Shown here: positions 8,689-17,201 of the stretch, piece by piece
How positions within the stretch are numbered: position 1 is the stretch's first letter
How the letters are laid out: every line of letters starts with the position of its first letter
NCBI RefSeq assembly: GCF_003583765.1
Contig: NZ_QXQA01000001.1
Coordinates: forward strand, 372,001-436,000
Reading direction: 5' to 3'
Length of the DNA: 64,000 nt
Origin: Paenibacillus nanensis
Lineage (GTDB): Bacteria > Bacillota > Bacilli > Paenibacillales > Paenibacillaceae
Program-made: the position numbers and the translations under genes
The notes under the pieces: generated by a model
Databases searched by the model: none
The model's input: the letters and a program-made list of their open reading frames with translations, nothing else
Told to the model about the DNA's origin: nothing

Positions 8689-10135
8689 CATAAAGCTGAA
8701 ATTCAGCCTGTTCCTCGCCGGCCATTTATTGCTCGCGGTACTCGTACTCAGCCTGCTAGTCTTGCAGGGAATCGAGCGGAACCAGCGCGCTCAGTCGGAG
8801 AGACTCCTCGCCCAGCAGGCCGATACGGCGAACGTCTACTTCATTCAGTCCATCATGGAGCAATCCAATAAAGTTCCCGAGACATTCCTGAAGACCAAAG
8901 GCGAGGCGTTCGGCGAGCAGCTGAAACTGATTAGCGGGCAGCCAGTCGTTCTGTATGATGGCAGCGGCGCCGTCATAGGAAGGGGAGGCGAGTTTCCTCC
9001 ATCCGACAGCATTAAGCAGACGCTGGCGTATGCGCTGGAGAACAAGACCGCTTATTTGGTGGAGGGGGAATCCATGTATTATTTGACTCCGCTGAGCGCC
9101 GGCGGCAAGCAGATTGGCGTCGTCCAATTCTATTATTCCCTTCGCGACCATCAAGCCTTCTACCAGGAGATCAAGCGATTGTTCATCTACATCGGTACGG
9201 GCGTATTCGCGCTCAGCTTCCTCTTGGCGTACTTGTTTTTCAACTCCTTCGCTCGTAGTATTATAAAGCTCAACGATTCGGTAGGGCGTATCCGGGAGGG
9301 GCAGTTCAATGTTCCGGTTATGAAGCGCAGGGACGAGATTGGGGAGCTCGGCGCGGGTATTGCCGCCATGAGCGAACGGCTCAAGGCTACGATGCGGGAC
9401 AAAGACGAGGAGCGGGAGAAGCTTGCGCTCGCGGTCCGCAAGCTATCGGAGCTGGATCGGCAGCAGAAGGAATTTATCGGCAATGTCACTCATGAGTTCA
9501 AGACGCCGCTGACTTCCATTAAAGCCTACCTCGATCTGTTGGATATGTATCCCGATGACGAGGAGCTTCTGGCTACGGCCAAAATCCATATTTCCGGTGA
9601 GACGCAGAGGCTCTACGAAATGGTGGAGAAGGTGCTGCAATTGTCCGCGATGGAGAAATACGATTTTGAGTATAACAAGCAAAGAATCGAGGTACGGGGC
9701 ACGATTGAGTCGGCTCTGAACAGCTTAAAGGGGAAAATGGACAAATTCGGCCTCGCGCTGGAGACGGATTTGCGCGAAGCCTACATGGAAGCCGATAAGG
9801 ATTATATGAATATCGTGCTTGCGAATCTGCTAGACAACGCCATCAAATACAACAAGACGGACGGCTGCATCCGCGTAAGCAACTTCGTCAAGGATAACGA
9901 GGTCATTATCGAAATATCAGACACGGGAATTGGCATTCCGGGGGAAGTCGCGGATAAAATTTTCGAAGCGTTCTACACGGTGGATAAAAACAGATCGAGG
10001 GAGCATGGAGGCGCCGGACTAGGGCTGTCTCTGGCGAAGAGGTATGCCGAGACGCAGGGAGGCAGCATCTCCATCGTGAAGTCGGATGATAGCGGCACGA
10101 CGTTCCGAATGGCGTTCCCGAGTCAATCTCGATAA
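8675..10135 (+). CDS. HAMP-domain sensor histidine kinase
   Basis: Membrane kinase of 486 residues, partner of the OmpR-type regulator. It has an N-terminal TM helix (about 10-30), an extracytoplasmic sensor region to about residue 165, a second TM helix, and a HAMP segment starting with FNSFARSIIKLNDSV. The HisKA phospho-acceptor is in FIGNVTHEFKTPL. The ATPase domain shows LANLLDNAIKYN, DTGIGIP and GGAGLGLSLAKR. The ATG at 8675 lies inside the end of the regulator gene and is preferred over an upstream extension that would be out of character. The signal is unknown; the lipoprotein that follows may belong to the same response. Confidence 0.93.
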   Translation: MVRISIKLKFSLFLAGHLLLAVLVLSLLVLQGIERNQRAQSERLLAQQADTANVYFIQSIMEQSNKVPETFLKTKGEAFGEQLKLISGQPVVLYDGSGAVIGRGGEFPPSDSIKQTLAYALENKTAYLVEGESMYYLTPLSAGGKQIGVVQFYYSLRDHQAFYQEIKRLFIYIGTGVFALSFLLAYLFFNSFARSIIKLNDSVGRIREGQFNVPVMKRRDEIGELGAGIAAMSERLKATMRDKDEEREKLALAVRKLSELDRQQKEFIGNVTHEFKTPLTSIKAYLDLLDMYPDDEELLATAKIHISGETQRLYEMVEKVLQLSAMEKYDFEYNKQRIEVRGTIESALNSLKGKMDKFGLALETDLREAYMEADKDYMNIVLANLLDNAIKYNKTDGCIRVSNFVKDNEVIIEISDTGIGIPGEVADKIFEAFYTVDKNRSREHGGAGLGLSLAKRYAETQGGSISIVKSDDSGTTFRMAFPSQSR

Positions 10136-10214
10136 GTTAGTTTACAACTTGGAAACAACTCTTCGTTCAATCGCAACGTTTGGCTGGTATGGTAAGCATC
10201 AGGAGGCGATTACA

Positions 10215-11336
10215 ATGAACAGAAAAAAGGCAGCCATTATGGCATGCGTCCCCGCATTGCTGCTAACCATCACCGCATGCAGCGGAGATAACGGAGGTAG
10301 CCGCGAAATCATTCGGGAGCCCGGGAGGACCATCACGGTTATCGATAATGAAAGCAAGGAGCCGGCGGCCGAACCGGCTATTACGCTAGGGGACATCAAG
10401 CAGTATGAGAAGGTGGAAATATTCGGCTGGCTGGATGAGGACTCTGTGATTGTATCCAAGGAGAACAAAGCATTGGCCAAGATGAAGCTGGAGGAGCTGG
10501 CAGATTCCTATCCGCGCAGCTTGTACCGGTTCAATCTGAAGACGGGAGAGCTCGTGCCGCTGAAGGAACAGGAGAACGTGTTCCTAGGAGGCGCCAGTCT
10601 GTCTCCTGACAAAAAGCATCTCATCTACCAGGAGTATACGCTCGGCGATCCCGCTTATTATGTCATGAACCTGGCAACGTTGAAGTCGTTCGGCCTGGCC
10701 GGCGAACCCATCGGAGGAGCCATGAGCGCGCAATGGGCGGATGATGGCAGCATCATCGGCGCGTCTTATGCAGGAGGAGCTTACATGGCAACCGCGAGTG
10801 GCGCCATCGCCGCGCTTGACGAATTGAACGAAGGCGCACTGATTATCGTAACCAAGCTCGGCAGCAGCGTCCTCTATAACTCCAATGCGGACGAAGCGTT
10901 GAAGGTGCTCGATCTGGATACGAAGGAGACCAGAGATCTGGGGCTCGGTTCCGTGGGCAGCGTCATTCCTTCGCCAGACGGCAAGCAGTTACTGCTGAAG
11001 CAGTATGAGGGCTCCAGGGTGAAGCTTGTACTATGCGATCTGGACGGCGGGAACGCGAAGACGATCGCGGAAGGAGCGGAGCTCGGCGCAATTTCCTGGT
11101 CGGCGGATCAGCGGATGATCGCCTACAGTATGCAAACGGAAGTCAGTGGCGCCGCGGTCAAAGGCTTGTACATCCATGATCTTCTATCTGATGAAGCGAC
11201 TCGTATCGCGGCCGATGTCGAGAACGCTGTAGGTTCCTCGTGGAGCCCTTCAGGCAACAAGCTGTCCTATTCGGTATGGAACGGCAGCAGCTACGACAGC
11301 AGCGTCGTCGAGATTCATCCGTCCTTACAACCATAA
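10215..11336 (+). CDS. Beta-propeller lipoprotein (TolB/WD40-like repeats)
   Basis: Predicted lipoprotein of 373 residues, anchored through Cys22 (lipobox TITAC). The mature part carries repeated propeller blades with the TolB-like signature, for example LSPDKKHLIYQEY, PSPDGKQLLLKQY, WSADQRMIAYSM and WSPSGNKLSYSVW. It is likely exposed on the outer face of the membrane and may bind proteins or ligands; no catalytic motif is apparent. The ATG at 10215 has a strong AGGAGGCGAT ribosome binding site. It lies 79 bp downstream of the HAMP kinase on the same strand and may be an accessory or target of that system, which is inference. Confidence 0.82.
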   Translation: MNRKKAAIMACVPALLLTITACSGDNGGSREIIREPGRTITVIDNESKEPAAEPAITLGDIKQYEKVEIFGWLDEDSVIVSKENKALAKMKLEELADSYPRSLYRFNLKTGELVPLKEQENVFLGGASLSPDKKHLIYQEYTLGDPAYYVMNLATLKSFGLAGEPIGGAMSAQWADDGSIIGASYAGGAYMATASGAIAALDELNEGALIIVTKLGSSVLYNSNADEALKVLDLDTKETRDLGLGSVGSVIPSPDGKQLLLKQYEGSRVKLVLCDLDGGNAKTIAEGAELGAISWSADQRMIAYSMQTEVSGAAVKGLYIHDLLSDEATRIAADVENAVGSSWSPSGNKLSYSVWNGSSYDSSVVEIHPSLQP

Positions 11337-11410
11337 TGTGCATCGCTGGGCGCAATGGCTCTGGACGAGAATCGTTTGGGAAATCCTTTCGCCTGCTAAC
11401 AACAAAAATA

Positions 11411-11445
11411 GACCGCATGTATGAAGGAGTGCGGTCTTCTTTGTT
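11411..11445. terminator. Bidirectional terminator between convergent genes
   Basis: GACCGCA at 11411-11417 pairs with TGCGGTC at 11430-11436. T-rich sequence follows on the plus strand and a T run follows on the minus strand, so it can serve both the lipoprotein gene and the DUF1259-like genes. Confidence 0.65.
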
Positions 11446-11457
11446 ATAGGAGCAATC

Positions 11458-11877
11458 CTAGCCCAAGAAAGCGATGGAGCGTTTTGTTTTCCTTGCGAAT
11501 GCAAGTGGATCATCAATCGACTCCCAGTGAACATACATAAGTCGAGGGTTTTCAAACAACCAGTGATTATGAACGGCTGTGACTTTAATCCCGTTTCTCC
11601 GGAGATTCGAGAGCAGTTGGTTGACTTGGCCTTGGAAGAGCGCCGTTTCTCCAAGACAGAGGGCGCGTCCGGATTTGTCCAGCGATTCGAATGAGAACAA
11701 TTGATAGCGGACCAAAGGAGAAGTGGTACGTCTTCCTAAAATAGAGGCTTTTATTTTTCTGTTTCTCGAGACAAAACAAACCGGACCCGGGGTAATTTCA
11801 TGCTCTGTTCCTCCTAAAATGGAAGAAAACTGGTTACACAGTCTTCTAAATTGAGGACTTGCTTTCACTTGCGCCAT
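11458..11877 (-). CDS. DUF1259-like (LpqO/LppY-type) protein, paralogue 1
   Basis: Protein of 139 residues resembling a single DUF1259 domain. The recognisable part is the C-terminal half with GIKVTAVHNHWL followed by NPRLMYVHWE, close to the family pattern 'GI.VTAIHNH...E.PR..YMH'. The conserved histidines suggest metal or ligand binding, but no activity is established for the family as far as I know. No signal peptide is seen, unlike the mycobacterial lipoprotein members. It is about 65-70% identical by eye to the gene 23 bp upstream, so the pair is a tandem duplication. GGAGAGG precedes the ATG. Confidence 0.75.
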   Translation of the reverse strand: MAQVKASPQFRRLCNQFSSILGGTEHEITPGPVCFVSRNRKIKASILGRRTTSPLVRYQLFSFESLDKSGRALCLGETALFQGQVNQLLSNLRRNGIKVTAVHNHWLFENPRLMYVHWESIDDPLAFARKTKRSIAFLG

Positions 11878-11900
11878 AAGAAATCATCCTCTCCTGATTT

Positions 11901-12320
11901 TTAACCCAAGAACGCTATTGATTGTTTTGTTCTCTTGGCAAACACGACAGGATTCATGACCGCTTCCCAGTGCATATACATTAAGCGAGGGTTTTCGTTC
12001 AGCCAGTGATTATGAACCGCCGTCACTTTGATCCCGTGTCTGCGGAGATTAGATATCAATCGATTAACCTGATTTTGATGAACGGCTGTCTCGCCTAAAC
12101 AAAGCGCGCGGCCCGATCTGTCAAGAGACTCGAACGAAAACATTTGCATTCGAACTAACGGCGAGCGTGTTCTTCTGCCCAAGATGGTCTCCCTTAAATT
12201 CGTCATGCGCGTGACAAAACAAACCGGACCTTCCTCAATTTCCGACTCGCCTCCCAAAATTCTCCCGAATTGGGTGCATAGCCTTCTGAACCGCGGGCTT
12301 ACCTTCACTGTTTGTGCCAT
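11901..12320 (-). CDS. DUF1259-like (LpqO/LppY-type) protein, paralogue 2
   Basis: Protein of 139 residues, first gene of the minus-strand pair and same length as its paralogue. Shared segments include FSFESLD, SGRALCLGETA, QVN, and GIKVTAVHNHWL followed by ENPRLMYMHWE; both copies end SIAFLG. The start is placed at the ATG at 12320 because AGGAGG lies 6 bases before it. In-frame ATGs upstream would put the ribosome binding site inside the gene. Function is unknown; the conserved His and Cys residues (GPVCF, ALCLGE) are candidates for metal binding or redox chemistry. Confidence 0.75.
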   Translation of the reverse strand: MAQTVKVSPRFRRLCTQFGRILGGESEIEEGPVCFVTRMTNLRETILGRRTRSPLVRMQMFSFESLDRSGRALCLGETAVHQNQVNRLISNLRRHGIKVTAVHNHWLNENPRLMYMHWEAVMNPVVFAKRTKQSIAFLG

Positions 12321-12884
12321 ATTCATCCTCCTGTTGCCATTTTCCTTATACACTATGATGAGTGCAGGAAAAGGAATGGACGGATTACTATGGTTCTAAC
12401 AACTCTTTTTCTACGCTAACCTAAAAAACGAATAGCAGATTACCCGATGACACGTCGTTATGCGGCTTCTATGCCCTGCGATGTGTTTTTTTCGTTTGAA
12501 ACAGGTGCGAAGTCTTTGCGTGCAGTTCCTGTCAATATTCCACATATTCCCGAATACGGAAACGAGGCTCCGGCTTCGGGCATTCGGCTCGAATCGTATT
12601 TCGTGAATGGGAAGCTTACGAATTAACCTTCCCGAGCAGCAAGCAAGCGGGGTGACCGGTTCAAAGGCGTCACCGTGAAAGAGTCGGCTGTCTATGACGA
12701 CACTGATGCGCCTACGGAGGCGTACGAATAGCGTAAGCGATGGACCATAACTAGGAAAAAGCGAAGAGGGCTGTGACAAGTTACATGCGTAGCTTGTTGC
12801 AGTCTTTTTTGATGATTCCAAGCTCTGCAAAAAAAATTGTCCGCTAAAGTGAGGGCCCCGTATCTCCGGATTCATTTTTTACGT
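12321..12884. other. Intergenic region, no firmly supported gene; possible gene remnant
   Basis: About 560 bases between the DUF1259-like pair and the sigma factor. On the plus strand a frame from ATG 12447 reads protein-like for 59 codons (for example SLRAVPVNIPHIPEYG, then IRLESYFVNGKL), hits TAA at 12624, and continues in the same frame to TAG at 12729 (ending VYDDTDAPTEAYE). A terminator for the plus strand lies downstream at 12771. No ribosome binding site precedes the ATG. It could be a decayed gene or chance. A 154-codon minus-strand frame also spans the area but has an unconvincing composition. Confidence 0.4.
12771..12810 (+). terminator. Intrinsic terminator without an assigned upstream gene
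   Basis: CTGTGACAAG at 12771-12780 pairs, with two G-U pairs, with CTTGTTGCAG at 12793-12802, followed by TCTTTTTT. No firmly supported plus-strand gene lies upstream, which supports a former or unrecognised transcript in 12400-12770. Confidence 0.7.
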
Positions 12885-12901
12885 TATAGTAATGTAAAGA
12901 A

Positions 12902-13681
12902 ATGACAAGAATCGGAGGGATGATAGACACGAGTATGCCCGATTACGCTGCTTTCCAGGAAAGGATACTCCCCTATGAAGCGGAGCTAAGGATGTATTGC
13001 AGAAGATTAGCCGGCAAGGAATGGGACGGAGACGATTTATTTCAGGAGACGATGATCAAAGCGTTCCGCAGGTTCCGAAGATGGCCGGAGCGGGAGCTGA
13101 GCAAGCCCTATATGTACCGTATCGCTTCGAACGCCTGGTATGATAATTGCCGGCGGCGAAAAATCGCTTTCGTCCCGGACATTCTGGCCGAACATGGCCA
13201 TGTATCCTACACGGATTGGAGCAGACATGACATCCGCGAGTCGCTCGAGCTCTTAATGGGCGCGCTTGAGCCGAGGCAGGCGGCGCTCATCGTGCTGACG
13301 GACGTATTCGGATTCACGCCGACAGAAACCGCTGACGCACTGGGGCAGCCTGCAACGGCGGTGAAAGCCGCATTGCACCGGGCGCGGAAAAGGCTGAAAA
13401 AAGCAGCAGACAGGCATCTCCATTTGCTTGATGAGAAGGATGACGGTGAGGAAGGGAAGCCAGCCTCTAAAGCGGACGCAGAGTTGCTGGAAGCGTTCGT
13501 TCAAGCATTCAGAAGAGCGGATTTCCAATCGATGTTCCGCACTTACCGCGATCTGTCTAATATCGGCATGAAGATCGATCGCGTTCGTTTTATTCAAGGA
13601 CGCGCCTGGTTCTATTTTCAGGACCCGGACGGCAATGTGTTGACGGTGACGTCGCCATTATTCAAACAATCGGAGGAATAG
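12902..13681 (+). CDS. ECF-like RNA polymerase sigma factor with C-terminal extension
   Basis: Sigma-70 family factor of 259 residues. Region 2 is visible in the first 80 residues (ELRMYCRRLAG, DDLFQETMIKAFRRF, and the -10 recognition segment around YRIASNAWYDNCRRR). Region 4 is at about 115-165 (FGFTPTETADALGQPATAV, then KAALHRARKRLKK). About 75 further residues form an extension that may regulate activity. A TATAGT at 12885 would place the transcript start next to the ATG at 12902, so the ATG at 12935, 16 bases after GGAGGG, is a possible alternative start. No anti-sigma gene is adjacent. It is followed at 4 bp by the VOC gene. Confidence 0.85.
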   Translation: MTRIGGMIDTSMPDYAAFQERILPYEAELRMYCRRLAGKEWDGDDLFQETMIKAFRRFRRWPERELSKPYMYRIASNAWYDNCRRRKIAFVPDILAEHGHVSYTDWSRHDIRESLELLMGALEPRQAALIVLTDVFGFTPTETADALGQPATAVKAALHRARKRLKKAADRHLHLLDEKDDGEEGKPASKADAELLEAFVQAFRRADFQSMFRTYRDLSNIGMKIDRVRFIQGRAWFYFQDPDGNVLTVTSPLFKQSEE

Positions 13682-13685
13682 ACGT

Positions 13686-14063
13686 ATGAGTAAATCGCCC
13701 TTTTACGGTGTTGGAATTTTTGTGCCGGTAAGCGATTTGGAGCGCTCGACGAAGTGGTATGAGGAGATGCTGGGCTTTCAGGTAACCCATCGCGACGAAC
13801 CCGACGCCACAGTCATGATGATGAACGACTATAAAATTATTTTTTGTCTTGTGCGTTCATTCGATATTGAGCATCGGCGTTTTCCGAAAAATAATTATGA
13901 AGTCGAGCAATACTTCAACATTCATACCGAAGATGTAGACGGCGCTTATCGTTCTCTGAAGGACAAAGGAGCGGAGATTGGACCCATCGAGAGCTTTGAC
14001 GGCGGTATCCGGGGTTTTTCGCTGTATGATCCGGACGGAAATAAATACGGCGTCGTGAGTTAG
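13686..14063 (+). CDS. VOC (glyoxalase/bleomycin resistance) superfamily protein
   Basis: Small protein of 125 residues with the paired beta-alpha-beta-beta-beta modules of the vicinal oxygen chelate fold. The first module begins GVGIFVPVSDLERSTKWYEEMLGF. The second contains FNIHTEDVDGAYRSLKDKGAEI and ends FSLYDPDGNKYGVV. These proteins usually act as metal-dependent lyases or dioxygenases, or bind drugs; the substrate cannot be predicted. AATCGGAGGAA precedes the start, and the 4-bp gap to the sigma factor stop indicates one operon. Confidence 0.88.
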   Translation: MSKSPFYGVGIFVPVSDLERSTKWYEEMLGFQVTHRDEPDATVMMMNDYKIIFCLVRSFDIEHRRFPKNNYEVEQYFNIHTEDVDGAYRSLKDKGAEIGPIESFDGGIRGFSLYDPDGNKYGVVS

Positions 14064-14064
14064 G

Positions 14065-14114
14065 GAGGACAATGACAGGTCATGATTTTGTGACTTGTCA
14101 TCGTCCTCTTTTTT
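14065..14114 (+). terminator. Strong intrinsic terminator after sigma/VOC operon
   Basis: A long stem beginning GAGGAC at 14065 and closing GTCCTC at 14103-14108, with inner arms ATGACAGGTCA and TGACTTGTCAT, followed by six T. Confidence 0.88.
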
Positions 14115-14189
14115 GCCGGTACAAGGCAATTAATAGATACACATGCTATAATATGGGAAAGTTTGAATGAATTGCAGGAGTGGTCCGTT

Positions 14190-14216
14190 ATGCTTTATAT
14201 GAATCCGGAGGTGTAA
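14190..14216 (+). CDS. 8-codon upstream ORF (candidate leader peptide) before the DUF2252 gene
   Basis: ATG 14190 to TAA 14216 encodes MLYMNPEV. It has its own AGGAG 9 bases upstream, and its last codons contain the GGAGGTG ribosome binding site of the DUF2252 gene, whose ATG follows 3 bases after the stop. Translation of the mini-ORF should therefore affect access to the downstream ribosome binding site. A TATAAT lies at 14147-14152. The arrangement is seen; regulation is inferred. Confidence 0.4.
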   Translation: MLYMNPEV

Positions 14217-14219
14217 TTG

Positions 14220-15605
14220 ATGAGGCTGGAAGAAGATATTACGGAACGGGTGAAGCATACGCAGCGCAAATTGAGAGGATTAACCTTATCGCGGGTGCTG
14301 GAGGAATTCGACGGCGAGATCATGGGGCTTAGCGACGAGAAGCGGATGCTGAAATACCAAAAGATGAGAGGCAGCGCGTATTTGTTTTTCCGCGGGAGCG
14401 CTTATTTGTTTTATTTCGATCTAGGCAACGAGTGGCTGCCTTATCATACCGATCCGGAGCGGCCCACATGGATTCAAGGCGACCTGCATTTCGAGAACTT
14501 CGGAGCGTTCCGAAGCGGCAAGGGCCGGATCGTATTCGACGTGAACGATTTCGACGAAGGATGTATGGGATCGTATTTATACGATGTGCTGCGCATGTCG
14601 GTCAGTCTCTTTTTGGCCATGTCCGAAAATGCCGTTCCCATCGAAGAGCAATCGTCTACGGTGAACACCTATCTGTCTTCCTATGTGGCGCAGATAAAGC
14701 GGTACGCCGAGCGCAAAGAAGACCCTAGAGCTCTCGTGTTCGACGAGCAATCTACGAAAGGGCCCGTCCGTAAGCTGCTGAGAAAGACGGAACAGCTCGC
14801 ATCGAGCCATTTCATCGAAAAAATAACGCTGCTGGAGGAAGGGCGGCGCTCCTTCCGCTGGTCGGAAGAGATTCAGAAGCCGACGGATGAAGAGAGGGAG
14901 CTCATCGAGAACGGCTGGAGAGAATATGTGGGCCAATTATCCACCAAGCTGGGGCATCCGATCTCCTATTATCAAATGAAGGACGTTGCGGTCAAGCATG
15001 GCTCCGGCACCGCATCGATCGGGCTGGACCGGTATTACGTGCTTATGGAAGGCGGAGCGGAGCATCAGGGGCTTGATGATATTATTATCGAAATTAAAGA
15101 AGTGCGCGCTCCGGTGCCGGTGTACTTTATGCCTTATAATGACGCATTCTGGGAGCAATTCGCCCATCAGGGCAAACGGGTTATTACGACCCAGCAGGCT
15201 ATGCATCATGAGGCCGACCCGTACCTTGGCTATCTGACGCTGAACGGAAGGCATTTCTACGCGCGGGAAAGATCGCCGTACAAGAAAAAGCTTAAGCCGC
15301 AGAAGTTGAGGGAGCTGAAGGATTGGGTGAGAACGGCGGAATGTATGGGGCAAATTACGGCCAAATTGCATGCCCGCGCGGATGCGGATGTGGACGGAGG
15401 GCTGCTGGACTATCATAGCGAGGACGAAATCGTTCGGGCGATCGGCAAAGATACGGACGCGTTCTGCGAATATGTAGCGAACAGAGCGCTTTCGTACTCG
15501 CAGCAGGTAGCTGAGGACTACCTGCAGTTTAAGGAATGGAGCGAGGCTTGGGAAGTGAAGCGGCGCAGAGCCGCGTCTCGGAGAAGGGGTAAGGAAAGCG
15601 AGTGA
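14220..15605 (+). CDS. DUF2252 family protein
   Basis: Uncharacterised protein of 462 residues that I recognise as DUF2252, a family distantly similar to aminoglycoside-phosphotransferase/kinase folds. Supporting features are WIQGDLHFENFGAFR followed by IVFDVNDFDE (about residues 85-117), which parallel the HGDLH and D-x-D catalytic elements of such kinases, and the long helical C-terminal half (MGQITAKLHARADAD). The start at ATG 14220 is set by GGAGGTG six bases upstream; a TTG three bases earlier is the alternative. The gene stands alone between two terminators and is preceded by an 8-codon ORF. Substrate and role are unknown. Confidence 0.85.
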   Translation: MRLEEDITERVKHTQRKLRGLTLSRVLEEFDGEIMGLSDEKRMLKYQKMRGSAYLFFRGSAYLFYFDLGNEWLPYHTDPERPTWIQGDLHFENFGAFRSGKGRIVFDVNDFDEGCMGSYLYDVLRMSVSLFLAMSENAVPIEEQSSTVNTYLSSYVAQIKRYAERKEDPRALVFDEQSTKGPVRKLLRKTEQLASSHFIEKITLLEEGRRSFRWSEEIQKPTDEERELIENGWREYVGQLSTKLGHPISYYQMKDVAVKHGSGTASIGLDRYYVLMEGGAEHQGLDDIIIEIKEVRAPVPVYFMPYNDAFWEQFAHQGKRVITTQQAMHHEADPYLGYLTLNGRHFYARERSPYKKKLKPQKLRELKDWVRTAECMGQITAKLHARADADVDGGLLDYHSEDEIVRAIGKDTDAFCEYVANRALSYSQQVAEDYLQFKEWSEAWEVKRRRAASRRRGKESE

Positions 15606-15626
15606 TGAACCGGCAAAGGAGTGAGC

Positions 15627-15657
15627 GGACATTGCCCCAGGGCAGTGTCCTTTTTTT
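15627..15657 (+). terminator. Strong intrinsic terminator after DUF2252 gene
   Basis: GGACATTGCCC at 15627-15637 pairs with GGGCAGTGTCC at 15640-15650 with a two-base loop, followed by seven T. The next 190 bases up to the MFS gene contain only A/T-rich, promoter-like sequence and no convincing gene. Confidence 0.9.
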
Positions 15658-15847
15658 GCCGAATTAGGTAATGGCGAATTTAGCAATTCTTAAGAAACGC
15701 TGCTTGCGCAGGTATGCTAAATTAAGCTTATGAAACTTTAGAAAAGAGAGGATGGCGAGGGCGTTCAAGCATGATCGTATCGATATCGGATAGAATGGGA
15801 TAATAGGTAACCGCCACTAATCGAATGACTATAGAAAGGTGTAGAAG

Positions 15848-17101
15848 ATGACACAAAACGAGGATATGAAATTTAAGCATTGGAAAAGAGACATTATTCT
15901 CTTTCTAAGCAGTCAGACCGTTTCGCTATTTGGTTCGGCGTTAGTCCAATACGCGATCATGTGGTATGTGACGCTCACGACGCAATCAGGCCTGATGATG
16001 ACGTTATTTATCGTTTGCGGATTCATCCCTACCTTTCTATTATCGCCGTTTGCCGGGGTATGGGCGGATCGGTTCAACCGAAAATATTTAATTATGATAG
16101 CCGATGCCATGATTGCGATTGTTACACTGCTTCTGGCCATTACCTTCTTGCTCGGCTACGATGAGCCTTGGCTGTTATTTGTTATAGCCGCCGTCCGCGC
16201 GCTCGGAGCAGGCATTCAGACGCCGGCAGTCGGGGCTATATTGCCTCAGATTGTGCCGGAAGACAAGTTGACGAAGATAAACGGAATTAACGGAACGCTT
16301 CAGGCGCTCATGATGTTCGTTGCCCCGATTGTAAGCGCGACTTTGCTTACCATGGCGACCATCGAAGTCATCTTCTTTGTTGATGTTGTTACAGCAGCGA
16401 TCGCGATTTTTACGCTATTCTTCTTCTTGAAAATTCCTTTGCACCAAAAGGCGTCGGATCGGCAATCGACGAGCTATTTGGACGACTTTAAGCAAGGCCT
16501 GACTTATATTAAAAACCATAGCTTCTTGAAAGCCTTTTTTATCTTCTTCGCGTTTTTCTTTGTCTTGATGGCGCCGGCCGCTTTTTTAACGCCGCTGCAG
16601 GTGACACGCAGCTTCGGAGACGATTATTGGCGATTGACTGCGATTGAAATCGCCTTTTCGGTCGGCATGATGGCTGGCGGAGCGATTATCGCCTCATGGG
16701 GCGGCTTCCGCAACAAAGTGCACACGATGACCTTCGCCAATCTTGTCATGGGCGTATGCACCTTAGTGCTCGGCGTCGTTCCGAACTTTTGGATTTACTT
16801 GTTCGTGATGGCCTTATTCGGCCTTGCAATGCCGATGGCGAATACGCCGACGACAGTTATGCTGCAGGAGAAGGTGGACCCGAACTATCTGGGACGTATA
16901 TTCGGCGTGTTTGGCATGATCTCCACATCGATGATGCCGATCGGCATGCTGATCTTCGGCCCGCTAGCGGATGTGGTGGAAATTGAATGGCTGCTGGTCG
17001 GAACCGGTCTGCTTATCGTCGTTCTGGCCGTATTCTTCGTTGGCAACAAGCAATTGATCGAAGCCGGAAAGCCGGCCGCAAAGGAAGCCCTGCAGGAGTG
17101 A
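15848..17101 (+). CDS. MFS transporter of the macrolide-efflux/EntS type
   Basis: Integral membrane protein of 417 residues with about 12 hydrophobic helices. The loop-2 signature is present as GVWADRFNRKYLIMIADA (about residue 75), and a central region around LDDFKQGLTYIKNHSFLKAF splits the halves, as in the MFS_3 group that includes MefA-like macrolide exporters and EntS. It probably exports a small hydrophobic compound by proton antiport. The ATG follows AAAGGTGTAG. A terminator separates it from the PadR-type regulator downstream; PadR regulators often control such exporters, but the palindrome here sits only at the regulator's own promoter. Confidence 0.9.
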   Translation: MTQNEDMKFKHWKRDIILFLSSQTVSLFGSALVQYAIMWYVTLTTQSGLMMTLFIVCGFIPTFLLSPFAGVWADRFNRKYLIMIADAMIAIVTLLLAITFLLGYDEPWLLFVIAAVRALGAGIQTPAVGAILPQIVPEDKLTKINGINGTLQALMMFVAPIVSATLLTMATIEVIFFVDVVTAAIAIFTLFFFLKIPLHQKASDRQSTSYLDDFKQGLTYIKNHSFLKAFFIFFAFFFVLMAPAAFLTPLQVTRSFGDDYWRLTAIEIAFSVGMMAGGAIIASWGGFRNKVHTMTFANLVMGVCTLVLGVVPNFWIYLFVMALFGLAMPMANTPTTVMLQEKVDPNYLGRIFGVFGMISTSMMPIGMLIFGPLADVVEIEWLLVGTGLLIVVLAVFFVGNKQLIEAGKPAAKEALQE

Positions 17102-17117
17102 TAGCGACAATACGTTT

Positions 17118-17154
17118 AAAGAGCGCGGAGTCATTAGCCGCTGCTCTTTTTTTT
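17118..17154 (+). terminator. Intrinsic terminator after MFS gene
   Basis: AAAGAGC plus GCGG (17118-17128) pairs with CCGC and GCTCTTT (17138-17149), with one bulged T, followed by a T run. Confidence 0.8.
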
Positions 17155-17173
17155 ATCTGCTGTTGCAAAGTAA

Positions 17174-17201
17174 TTGAGTTTATACTATCATATGTTACAA
17201 T
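17174..17201 (+). promoter_or_regulatory. Promoter of the PadR-family gene
   Basis: TTGAGT (17174-17179), a 16-bp spacer, and TACAAT (17196-17201) give a plausible sigma-A promoter starting transcription near 17208. This makes the in-frame ATG at 17208 an unlikely start and favours the TTG at 17235. Confidence 0.55.

Noticed and set aside
12411..12875. 154-codon minus-strand ORF
   Set aside because: Composition is rich in Arg, Ser and Cys without recognisable motifs, no ribosome binding site, and the plus strand carries a terminator within it.
14937..15686. 249-codon minus-strand ORF
   Set aside because: It lies wholly opposite the well-supported DUF2252 gene and crosses its terminator.
15752..15808. 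Two possible leader peptides (13 and 10 codons) upstream of the MFS gene
   Set aside because: Ribosome binding sites are too close or weak and no alternative hairpins that would give attenuation were evident.
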